From NCBI GenBank assembly GCA_902806365.1, contig CADCWJ010000720.1:1-5307 (forward strand): a stretch of DNA of 5,307 bases. The letters run 5' to 3'. Positions 1 through 5,091 of this stretch are shown here, piece by piece (within the stretch, counting starts at the first letter, position 1; every line of letters begins with the position of its first letter). This DNA is from an uncultured Thermomicrobiales bacterium (GTDB lineage Bacteria > Chloroflexota > Chloroflexia > Thermomicrobiales > UBA6265). The translations under genes were made by a program, and so were the position numbers. The notes beneath the pieces are model-generated. The model searched no databases and was not told the DNA's origin. It saw only the letters and a list, made by a program, of their open reading frames with translations.

Positions 1-283
1 CCGCCTCCTGCCGGTCCAGCGGCAGGTCGCCGATGATCAGCTCGGCGAGTTCCTGCGCCTGGCGGGAATCGACGCTGCCATCGGGCCCAAGGTTGTACTC
101 GCCCTGGAAGGCGTTGTGGACGCGATCGACCGCGACCCCGAAGGCATCCGCGACCTGGTCGGCGGTGAAGCGCGAATTCACCCCTTGCGCCTCGCCGGCC
201 GGGATGTACTCGCCGGTTTCGCTTTGGCCGGCCTCGAGCGGCGTGGCAACAGGCTGCCGGCTATTGGTGATGTCGCTGGTCAC
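1..283 (-). CDS. Uncharacterised protein with HTH-like segment, 5' part (runs off left edge)
   Basis: The reading frame starts at GTG (281-283) and is open for 94 codons to the window edge, so the C-terminus is missing. The start is supported by AGGAG placed 8 nt upstream. Residues 1-37 are polar and probably disordered. Residues 38-60 (SRFTADQVADAFGVAVDRV...) have the spacing of a helix-turn-helix or similar small helical bundle. They are followed by GEYNLGPDGS and a helix (SRQAQELAELIIGDLPLDRQEA). There is no signal peptide, membrane segment or catalytic motif in the visible part. The style resembles small conserved hypothetical proteins I associate with Thermomicrobia; that is memory, not a search. 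DNA binding is an inference from the HTH-like pattern only. It is transcribed divergently from the sigma factor gene, and the function is unknown. Confidence 0.7.
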   Translation of the reverse strand, partial: MTSDITNSRQPVATPLEAGQSETGEYIPAGEAQGVNSRFTADQVADAFGVAVDRVHNAFQGEYNLGPDGSVDSRQAQELAELIIGDLPLDRQEA

Positions 284-661
284 GGTGCTGTCTCCTGGTG
301 AGTGGATGCATGATAGGTTGATAGATGACATAGGTATGGTGAGGTCGAATCAAGAGTGCCACTGTCATCCCGTGGTGCAAGGGTTGTGCCAATTGCTAAC
401 GATCCGCGTGATGCCCTCCAACTACTACCTGTCTGCTCGGCTCCATTCTGGTATCTGACCCGATCCTCGATACCGCGCTCATGAGCCTGCCAACCGCGAT
501 GTGGAAACAGTCCCCACCCTGGTCTTCCGAGTTCCCGCCGGTAGTCCTTGTCGGGAATCTCCTCAGGTTGCACGTTTTGTGTAAGCGTTGGACGGAACGT
601 GGCGACTCGAATATGAAGAAGCAACGGGCGCTCGTTTGTACTCCAGGAAAGAGGCATCGAG
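284..661. other. Divergent gene-free region upstream of the sigma factor gene
   Basis: These 378 bases separate two divergent genes. Frames that cross it continue as shadows of the flanking genes, have no ribosome site and show no recognisable protein, so I see no gene here. It should hold the promoters of both neighbours. Visible structure is limited to an imperfect dyad at 374-390 (GGTGCAA, GGG, TTGTGCC) and a weak sigma-70-like promoter in front of the sigma gene, listed separately. Confidence 0.6.
588..617 (+). promoter_or_regulatory. Weak candidate sigma-70-type promoter for the sigma factor gene
   Basis: TTGGAC (588-593) and TATGAA (612-617) are separated by 18 nt and lie about 45 nt before the GTG start at 662. 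The -10 matches TATAAT at 4 of 6 positions and the -35 matches TTGACA at 3 of 6, so this could be chance. I looked for an ECF-type autoregulatory promoter (GGAAC, then 16-17 nt, then CGTC). GGAAT at 554-558 and GGAAC at 594-598 do not have a partner at the right distance. Confidence 0.22.
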
Positions 662-928
662 GTGGCGGGGCAGACATTTCACTCTCGGACGGATCCGGAC
701 TGGCCGGAAGACCAGTTACTGCGAGATCGTGCTGCGCTCGTACGGCTGTGTGCCTCGGTCTCGGGCAGTGCCGATGTCGCCGAAGATCTCGCCCAGGAAA
801 CGTTGATCGAGGCATGGCGCAATGCTCACAAGCTTCGCTATCCTGACGCCCGGCGGGCATGGCTTCATGGCATCGCCCGGAACGTGTGCCGGCGCTGGCT
901 TCGCTCCCAGGGGCTCGAGCAGGAGTGA
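662..928 (+). CDS. Sigma-70-family (ECF-like) factor, N-terminal part with region 2, ended by in-frame TGA
   Basis: The 88-residue product contains sigma-70 region 2, the part that binds the RNA polymerase beta' subunit and the promoter -10 element. The visible pattern is RDRAALVRLCASVSG (residues 21-35), the hallmark EDLAQETLIEAWRN (41-54, region 2.2) and ARRAWLHGIARNVCRRWLR (63-81, regions 2.3-2.4). The GTG start is supported by AGGAAAGAGG at 645-654, 7 nt upstream. An ECF sigma normally continues through a linker into region 4, but here TGA stops the frame at 926-928. The same frame then runs open to 1828 and encodes region 4 and zinc ribbons, so this is half of a protein of about 388 residues. 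It may be a pseudogene fragment, a readthrough product or one subunit of a split sigma factor. Region 2 itself shows no obvious damage. Confidence 0.8.
   Translation: MAGQTFHSRTDPDWPEDQLLRDRAALVRLCASVSGSADVAEDLAQETLIEAWRNAHKLRYPDARRAWLHGIARNVCRRWLRSQGLEQE
926..928 (+). other. In-frame TGA interrupting the sigma factor gene between regions 2 and 4
   Basis: The codons around it read GAG TGA CTG, and both flanks stay in the same frame, so no frameshift is involved. Replacing it with CGA (Arg) by one C/T change would restore a continuous sequence ...GLEQE-R-LPRARVDWDALD..., which fits the charged linker between sigma regions 2 and 4. A CpG C-to-T transition is therefore the simplest origin. A sequencing error or natural readthrough cannot be excluded from the sequence alone. 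Confidence 0.85.
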
Positions 929-940
929 CTGCCCCGGGCT

Positions 941-958
941 CGCGTCGATTGGGACGCG
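941..958 (+). other. Small hairpin just downstream of the in-frame TGA
   Basis: CGCGTC (941-946) pairs perfectly with GACGCG (953-958) around a 6-nt loop GATTGG, starting 12 nt after the TGA. It could matter for readthrough, or may be a chance structure in GC-rich coding sequence. Confidence 0.4.
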
Positions 959-970
959 CTGGACCAGGCC

Positions 971-1828
971 GTGGCAGACACCGCGGATGCTCCTGATTGT
1001 GTCGAGCGGGGTGAGCTTGCGGCCCTGCTCCATTCCGGACTGGATCAGCTACCACCACGGACGCGCCGGATTCTCGACGAACGCTACTTTGAGGACCGCT
1101 CGAACACCGCTATCGCTGGATCCCTGAACATGAGCGAGAGCGCAGTCGGCGTCGCGTTACACCGTGGCAAGCAGCAGCTTCGCCAAGAGCTGGCTCGAAA
1201 ATCGGCACCAGCATTGACCGAATGGGGAATCCGCCCGGCAGCGCTCGATCCATGGCAGAGAACTCGGATCTGGTGCGGTAGATGCGGCCAGCGGCAGCTC
1301 ATTGGACGCTTCGGCCGCAACGATGGAGACGTGGCGTTTCGCTGTCCCGATTGCCATCGGGATGGAACTCACACAGCCAGCCACCGGTCTGTGGAACTCT
1401 TCCGGGGCATTAGCGGATACAAACCCGCATTCAACCGTCTCATGACCTACTGGCACGGTGCCTGGGTTCGCGGGTACACGGACGGCCGGATCGCTTGTTA
1501 TCGCTGTGGATCGTGGGCGGAGTACCGGGTCGGAATGCCGGCCCGAGCTCCGTTGAGCGACGAATTCGGAGCCCATTTTGCCTGCCCCGCATGTGGCCCG
1601 ATTCTGGACATGACGATCGGTGGACTCACGAAGCTCATCCCTCAGGCCCGGCGATTCTGGCGCGACCATACCCGTATACGGACGCTTCCCGAACAGGCCA
1701 TCGAACGGGACGGCAGAGCGATATCCCTCGTGCGCCTGGAGAGCATTGACGGCTCCGCCTCGCTGGATGTGACGTACGCCCGGGATAGGTGTGCCCTGCT
1801 CGAGATTCGCACGGCACCTCATGGATAG
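971..1828 (+). CDS. Sigma factor C-terminal part: region 4 plus two zinc ribbons
   Basis: This frame is continuous with the region-2 ORF upstream and is separated from it only by the TGA at 926-928. If translated separately, the first start codon is GTG at 971, but no good ribosome site precedes it. Residue numbers below count from that GTG. Residues 11-75 are sigma region 4 (LPPRTRRILDERYFEDRSN, then an HTH around TAIAGSLNMSESAVGVALHRG), which binds the -35 element and the beta flap. Beyond it lie about 200 extra residues that ordinary ECF sigmas lack. They hold two Cys4 zinc-ribbon candidates: C102/C105 with C125/C128, and C176/C179 with C205/C208. The segment 134-235 includes GYKPAFNRLMTYWHGAW and QARRFWRDHTRIRTLP. 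I recall similar sigma factors with a zinc-ribbon tail in Chloroflexota, but cannot search. The ribbons could hold the factor inactive or sense metal or redox state; this is inference. The stop codon lies in the string ATGGATAG, overlapping a start codon. Confidence 0.8.
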   Translation: MADTADAPDCVERGELAALLHSGLDQLPPRTRRILDERYFEDRSNTAIAGSLNMSESAVGVALHRGKQQLRQELARKSAPALTEWGIRPAALDPWQRTRIWCGRCGQRQLIGRFGRNDGDVAFRCPDCHRDGTHTASHRSVELFRGISGYKPAFNRLMTYWHGAWVRGYTDGRIACYRCGSWAEYRVGMPARAPLSDEFGAHFACPACGPILDMTIGGLTKLIPQARRFWRDHTRIRTLPEQAIERDGRAISLVRLESIDGSASLDVTYARDRCALLEIRTAPHG

Positions 1829-1864
1829 TGCCCTGCTCGAGGTTCGCGCGGCACCTCATGGATA
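1791..1864 (+). repeat. 37-bp tandem duplication at the sigma/exporter gene junction
   Basis: Two adjacent 37-bp units (1791-1827 and 1828-1864) differ at only two positions, A/G in GAGATTC/GAGGTTC and A/G in CGCACGG/CGCGCGG. A third, truncated copy begins at 1865 (GTGCCCTG) and diverges after 8 bases. Each full unit carries the sigma C-terminal codons (ALLEIRTAPHG or ALLEVRAAPHG) and ends in the stop/start overlap. Because 37 is not a multiple of 3, each step changes the reading frame. Confidence 0.93.
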
Positions 1865-1865
1865 G
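1821..1865 (+). CDS. 14-codon mini-ORF created by the tandem duplication
   Basis: ATG at 1821 opens MDSALLEVRAAPHG and stops at TAG 1863-1865. Its first five codons equal the exporter's N-terminus (MDSAL), and its last codons mirror the end of the sigma factor (ALLEIRTAPHG). It overlaps the sigma stop on its left and the exporter start on its right, each time in the 8-base string ATGGATAG. No ribosome site precedes it, so if it is translated at all it would be by re-initiation after the sigma stop. It is most likely a by-product of duplication with no peptide function, but it could pass ribosomes from the sigma gene to the exporter. Confidence 0.4.
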   Translation: MDSALLEVRAAPHG

Positions 1866-3108
1866 TGCCCTGATCGGCACCACCCGCAACCGCGTACCGC
1901 TCTCCGCGCTGTACGGGGCCAACGCCGTCTCGTTGATCGGCAACCAGCTCAGCAACCTCGCGGTTCCCTGGTTCGTGCTGCAGACAACCGGCAGCGCCAC
2001 CCAGACCGGAATCACCGCTTTCTTCATCATCTTGCCGACAGTGCTGGCAGCGTTCTTCGGCGGCGGCATCGTCGACCGCCTCGGCTTCCGTCGCACCAGC
2101 ATCATCGCCGATCTCGCCAGCGGCGCGACCGTCGCCCTCATCCCGCTCACCTATGCGCTTGGGCTCCTCGAGTTCTGGCGGCTGCTCGTCCTCGTCTTCC
2201 TCGGCGCGGTCCTCGATGCACCCGGAGCGACCGCGCGACAGTCGCTCCTGCCCGATCTGGCGAGCATGGCCGGGATGCGACTCGAACGGGCGAATGCCAA
2301 TACGCAGGTCGTCGAGCGGTCCGCACTCCTGATCGGGTCGCCGCTGGCCGGTGTTCTGATCGCCGTACTTGGCGCGACGAACGTGCTGTGGCTGAACGCG
2401 GCCAGCTTCGCGGTCTCGGCGGCACTGGTCGCAGCGCGGATCCCGGCGTTCCCGCGTCCACAGGCAGATGGTCCCGCCCGGAGCTATCTCGCCGGGATGA
2501 GGGAAGGGCTGAGCTTCATCCGCCAGGATCGCTTGCTGCGGGCACTCGTGATCACGCTGATGATCACCAACCTGCTCGATGCGGCCAAGACCTCGGTGGT
2601 CTTTCCCGTGCTGGCCAATGACGTCTTCGACAGCGCGGTGGCACTTGGGTTGATCTTCGGGGTGTCCGGCGGCGGAGCGGTGATCGGAGCACTGATCTAC
2701 GGTGCGGTCGGGCATCGCCTGCCGCGTCGCCCGGTCTTCGTCTTCTCGTTCATCATGCTCGCCCTTCCTTCCCTACTGCTGGTCGCGCTACCACCCCTGT
2801 GGGTCGTGCTCGCGATCCAGGGCATCAGCGGTGTCGCAGCCGGTCCGCTCAATCCCGTGCTGGCGACGCTGCGCCACGAGCGGGTACCGGCCGCGATGCG
2901 CGGGCGCGTTTTCGGTATGGTGACAGCCGGTGCATACTCGGCGATGCCGCTTGGCGTCCTGCTCGCGGGCGTCGCTCTGGACCGCATTGGGCTGCGAGCA
3001 ACCCTTCTCGCCGTCGGCGTCTGTTATGTCGCCACCGCGCTCACCCTGGTCGTCAATCCCGCCATTCGAGAGATGGACTCGACTCCATCTCCCATCGATC
3101 CATCGTAG
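1858..3108 (+). CDS. MFS exporter, DHA3/MFS_3-like (multidrug or siderophore efflux type)
   Basis: The 416-residue integral membrane protein has about 12 hydrophobic segments, the normal size for the major facilitator superfamily. It would use the proton gradient to export a small molecule across the cytoplasmic membrane. Family marks are GGGIVDRLGFRR (68-79, the loop 2-3 motif A), DAPGATARQSLLPDL (120-134) and ERVPAAMRGRVFGM (341-354). The last two are characteristic of the DHA3 group that includes macrolide and enterobactin exporters. The substrate cannot be told. I chose ATG 1858 because MDSALIGTTRNRVPLSALYGAN leads straight into the first helix. An extension to GTG 1789 would only translate the 37-bp repeat out of frame. 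The nearest GAGG lies 15 nt away, too far for a good ribosome site, so translational coupling to the upstream frame is likely. It probably shares a transcript with the sigma gene. Confidence 0.92.
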   Translation: MDSALIGTTRNRVPLSALYGANAVSLIGNQLSNLAVPWFVLQTTGSATQTGITAFFIILPTVLAAFFGGGIVDRLGFRRTSIIADLASGATVALIPLTYALGLLEFWRLLVLVFLGAVLDAPGATARQSLLPDLASMAGMRLERANANTQVVERSALLIGSPLAGVLIAVLGATNVLWLNAASFAVSAALVAARIPAFPRPQADGPARSYLAGMREGLSFIRQDRLLRALVITLMITNLLDAAKTSVVFPVLANDVFDSAVALGLIFGVSGGGAVIGALIYGAVGHRLPRRPVFVFSFIMLALPSLLLVALPPLWVVLAIQGISGVAAGPLNPVLATLRHERVPAAMRGRVFGMVTAGAYSAMPLGVLLAGVALDRIGLRATLLAVGVCYVATALTLVVNPAIREMDSTPSPIDPS

Positions 3109-3129
3109 GGCGCGATCGTGTATCGTCCC
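3108..3129 (+). terminator. Candidate hairpin at the end of the exporter gene
   Basis: GGG-C-GCGAT pairs with ATCGT-CCC around the loop CGTGT, with one bulged C and one G-T pair, starting on the last base of the stop codon. No T-run follows, so intrinsic termination is uncertain. Confidence 0.3.
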
Positions 3130-3441
3130 TGTGCGGCAGTTGCACCTTGAACCCCGCCACCAATCACGCGCTCCATTTGCCCGGCGTGTGCTGCTCTTCG
3201 AGTGGTGGTGCAAATCCGTCGGGTCTGACCTCGTGTCAGCAGCTGCATCGGGACCTCATACAACGGAGCCGCACTTCGGTCGTCCTATACGGGCGTCCGG
3301 TATCAGCCGGCTCGATGGCGAACCCGCGGGCAGACACGAAGGGACCGCATCCGCTCAATGGCTTCGCCATTGTCTATGGGGTCTGCGCCTACGGATTCAT
3401 GCAACAGCGCGGGCAGAGTACACGCATAGGAGGGTTCCTTC
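3109..3441. other. Gene-free convergent region between exporter and RIO kinase
   Basis: These 333 bases lie between two converging genes. Long frames cross it on the plus strand, but none has a ribosome site or a recognisable protein, and they continue as shadows of the exporter and the kinase. It contains three small hairpins, at 3108-3129, 3225-3239 (CTGAC, loop CTCGT, GTCAG) and 3356-3372 (CAATGGC, loop TTC, GCCATTG). I found no convincing tRNA, riboswitch or repeat. Confidence 0.6.
3356..3372. terminator. Short perfect stem-loop, possible terminator
   Basis: CAATGGC pairs perfectly with GCCATTG over a 3-nt TTC loop. It sits about 250 bases after the exporter and 70 bases after the kinase end, so it could stop either transcript. 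There is no T-run on either side, so this is a weak call. Confidence 0.25.
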
Positions 3442-3444
3442 CTA
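3427..3444 (-). terminator. Dyad overlapping the RIO kinase stop codon
   Basis: TAGGAGG pairs with CTTCCTA around GTTC (one G-T pair), and the outer bases include the TAG stop of the kinase on the minus strand. It may be a weak transcription end. No T-run follows. Confidence 0.25.
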
Positions 3445-4218
3445 CAGCGTTCCGCGCATGAAGCGGTACCAGAGTTCTTGCGCGATCCGGGTGGGATCGG
3501 CCACGACGCCGAAGGGCTGGAAGTAGGTAGCCACGTTACGGATGTCCCGCTCCAGCAGAAGGAGACTGTCCGGGTTCTCGTGCGGGTTCACCGCCTGTGG
3601 GAAGTCGATCACCATTGCCCTGCCCTGCCAGTAGAGGATGTTGAACGGCGAGAGATCGCCATGGATCCGGTCGCAGGCGAGCCAGAGCTCGATCTCCCGC
3701 ATCAGCCCGGTGAACATTTCCACCGCCCGCTGGCGCTCGAGGGCAACGTGCTTGAGCTGCGGCGCCGGGCCGTCCGCATCGCCGAGGTACTCCATCAGCA
3801 TCGCGTGGCCGGACATCGTGAATGGCTCCGGAACCCGCGCGCCCGCCTGATGGAGAACCTGCAACGTGTTGAACTCGTGATTGATCCAGGAGTGCTGGAT
3901 CGCCGCCTTGCCGCGCTTCGACCGTTTCGTGACGGCGCGCTCCAGGCGACGGTCGGGCATGCCGCTCGATTTCAAGCCCCTGGAGCCATCGAGGGAAACC
4001 CCCATCGCACGGCCACTCAGGTAGACGGCGTCGTTCTTGAACGATCGGTGATCCCGGCTTCGGTGGACCTTCACCGCCAGGCGGTCGTGACCGGTATGGG
4101 GAGCGGCGAGGCAACAGAAGACGGTGCCTTCCTTGCCGCTGGAGACCAGGTACTCGACGGCGGTTATCCAGCCATCGCTGAAAAACACCTCGGGGATATC
4201 GGATTCGGTAACGGACAT
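3442..4218 (-). CDS. RIO-family serine/threonine protein kinase (bacterial RIO)
   Basis: The 258-residue protein is a compact RIO-type atypical kinase. Visible motifs are the nucleotide loop SSGKEGTVF (26-34), the ATP-anchoring lysine in LAVKVHR (K50), WINHEFNTLQVLHQAGARVPEP (111-132), the hinge LMEYLGD (141-147), the catalytic loop HGDLSPFN (186-193, D188 and N193) and the metal-binding VIDFPQAV (203-210, D205). All key residues are present, so it should bind ATP and act as a kinase or ATPase. In archaea and eukaryotes RIO proteins mature the small ribosomal subunit; the targets of bacterial members are poorly known. There is no N-terminal winged helix as in RIO2. I chose ATG 4218 because AAGGA lies 5 nt upstream. 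The frame extends to 4326, but that part is low-complexity and covers the dyad at 4244-4270. It is divergent from the methyltransferase. The stop at 3442-3444 overlaps a TAGGAGGG/CCTTCCTA dyad. Confidence 0.92.
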   Translation of the reverse strand: MSVTESDIPEVFFSDGWITAVEYLVSSGKEGTVFCCLAAPHTGHDRLAVKVHRSRDHRSFKNDAVYLSGRAMGVSLDGSRGLKSSGMPDRRLERAVTKRSKRGKAAIQHSWINHEFNTLQVLHQAGARVPEPFTMSGHAMLMEYLGDADGPAPQLKHVALERQRAVEMFTGLMREIELWLACDRIHGDLSPFNILYWQGRAMVIDFPQAVNPHENPDSLLLLERDIRNVATYFQPFGVVADPTRIAQELWYRFMRGTL

Positions 4219-4243
4219 GGGTATCCTTCGCTGCAATGTCTGG

Positions 4244-4270
4244 GGAGCGAAGTCTCCAGGAGATCGCTCC
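4244..4270. promoter_or_regulatory. Nested dyad-symmetric element in the kinase leader
   Basis: GGAGCGA (4244-4250) and TCGCTCC (4264-4270) are perfect inverted repeats. Between them TCTCC, A, GGAGA forms a second dyad, leaving only AG unpaired on one side. The element lies 26-52 bases upstream of the kinase start, where an operator or leader hairpin would act on the minus-strand transcript. The function is inferred from position and symmetry only. Confidence 0.4.
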
Positions 4271-4342
4271 GGTCGATGGAGTGGTTCATCCTGCACCTCC
4301 TGGTGTTCCATGCCGTCGCCGTCCAACCCGAACGGTGTCCGC

Positions 4343-4359
4343 GATCGCGGGCCGCGATC
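4343..4359. promoter_or_regulatory. Perfect 17-bp palindrome, candidate operator
   Basis: GATCGCGG, central G, CCGCGATC is a perfect inverted repeat about 90 bases before the methyltransferase start, between the divergent genes. With a single central base it cannot fold as a perfect hairpin, which favours a site for a dimeric DNA-binding protein if it is functional. CCGCGATC also occurs as a direct repeat starting at 4339 and 4352. Confidence 0.35.
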
Positions 4360-4448
4360 CGGGGTTCAGGGACAGCGTGCTACCTGCCCGGCAGTCCCGG
4401 ACAGTGCTTCGATACTACAACGCTTTTCACGGACTGGAGCAGCGATCG

Positions 4449-4973
4449 ATGACGAAGATCTCGCCGCGCTTCCAGTGGATGGTGGACGTGCTGCCGCTCG
4501 ACCCGGGGGATCGCGTGCTGGAGGTCGGTTGCGGGCACGGGGTCGCCCTAAGCCTGATCGGCGAACGGCTGACGACCGGGACAATTACCGGGGTCGACCG
4601 CTCGCCAAAGATGATCGCCACCGCGACGAAGCGGAACACCGCGCTGGTCGATGCGGGCCGGGTACGACTTCGTACCGCGTCGCTGCACGAGATGGACGAT
4701 GAGCCAGGATCATTCGACCTGATCTGCGCGATGAATGTCGCGTCGTTCCTGACGCATGCGGCCCGCGATCTCAGGGCTACCTTGCGGCTGCTCGCGCCCG
4801 GCGGCACGCTGGGCCTGTTCGCTCAGCTCCCGCCTTGGGCCTCAGGGGTATCTACCTGGCTGGACGACACGAGCGCGACGCTCGGGGACCACGGCTTTCT
4901 CGTGACCGGTCAGGAGCAAGGGGATGTCGATCCCTACCCTGTCGCCTGCGTGATCGCCCGCATCGCTGCATGA
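4449..4973 (+). CDS. Class I SAM-dependent methyltransferase (small, single-domain)
   Basis: The 174-residue protein has the Rossmann-type methyltransferase signature. It shows motif I VLEVGCGHG (23-31) for S-adenosylmethionine, the acidic residue ending strand 2 in TGVDRSPKMI (D50), a FDLICAMNV strand (89-97) and the post-motif LRLLAPGGTLGLF (112-124). The opening SPRFQWMVDVLPLDPGDRV matches a group of short methyltransferases that I recall as unassigned in substrate. The methyl acceptor cannot be told. I chose ATG 4449 because GGAG lies 9 nt upstream and the fold begins right after it. The frame runs further upstream to 4236, but that part is unlike a methyltransferase and overlaps the divergent regulatory region. 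No export signal is visible, so it is probably cytoplasmic. It is divergent from the RIO kinase and convergent with the next gene. Confidence 0.9.
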   Translation: MTKISPRFQWMVDVLPLDPGDRVLEVGCGHGVALSLIGERLTTGTITGVDRSPKMIATATKRNTALVDAGRVRLRTASLHEMDDEPGSFDLICAMNVASFLTHAARDLRATLRLLAPGGTLGLFAQLPPWASGVSTWLDDTSATLGDHGFLVTGQEQGDVDPYPVACVIARIAA

Positions 4974-5015
4974 CCAGGCGCGCTCGTCATCCGGGCTACC
5001 GGTGGCCAGCAGACG

Positions 5016-5054
5016 ACCGGCCACGTCACGATGACCTATCGTGCCGTGGCCGGT
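5016..5054. terminator. Strong stem-loop between convergent genes, likely bidirectional terminator
   Basis: ACCGGCCACG (5016-5025) pairs perfectly with CGTGGCCGGT (5045-5054). After one T/C mismatch, CACGAT pairs with ATCGTG around the loop GACCT, giving 16 base pairs in all. It lies 42 bases after the methyltransferase stop and 37 bases after the stop of the converging gene. No T-run follows on either strand, so it may act with another factor or by stabilising RNA ends. GTGGCC at 5002-5007 could form a competing hairpin with GGCCAC at 5019-5024. Confidence 0.55.
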
Positions 5055-5091
5055 GACAAGGCCCTTGCCGGATCCGCGACGAGGACGCGCT

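Noticed and set aside
926..958. Selenocysteine insertion at the in-frame TGA
   Set aside because: The hairpin spacing is loosely compatible, but the residue lies in a charged sigma-factor linker with no redox partner, and no sigma factor is known to me to use selenocysteine.
396..1058. 220-residue minus-strand frame opposite the sigma factor start
   Set aside because: It is rich in Arg, Pro and Cys without any domain and overlaps recognisable sigma region 2 on the plus strand.
1789..1857. Exporter start at GTG 1789, adding 23 residues
   Set aside because: The extra residues are only the 37-bp repeat read out of frame and do not resemble an exporter N-terminus; ATG 1858 is also the start mirrored by the duplicated MDSAL.
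1819..2715. 298-residue minus-strand frame opposite the exporter
   Set aside because: Its composition (runs of D, E, R and Q) is what GC-rich antisense of a membrane protein gives; it has no ribosome site or domain.
3203..3222. tRNA T-arm-like GGTGG-TGCAAAT-CCGTC
   Set aside because: The loop lacks TTC and no matching acceptor, D or anticodon arm exists within the needed distance upstream.
3201..3260. Cobalamin-riboswitch-like string GGTGCAAATCCG
   Set aside because: The other conserved blocks (CCCGC-ACTGT downstream and a B12 box) are missing, and the site follows a gene end rather than preceding a transport or biosynthesis gene.
4219..4326. Longer RIO kinase start at 4326
   Set aside because: The extra 36 residues look non-conserved and cover a dyad element, while ATG 4218 has AAGGA at a good distance and opens directly into the kinase.
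3478..4452. 324-residue plus-strand frame opposite the RIO kinase
   Set aside because: The minus strand carries a fully recognisable kinase there; the plus frame has no known motif and is a shadow.
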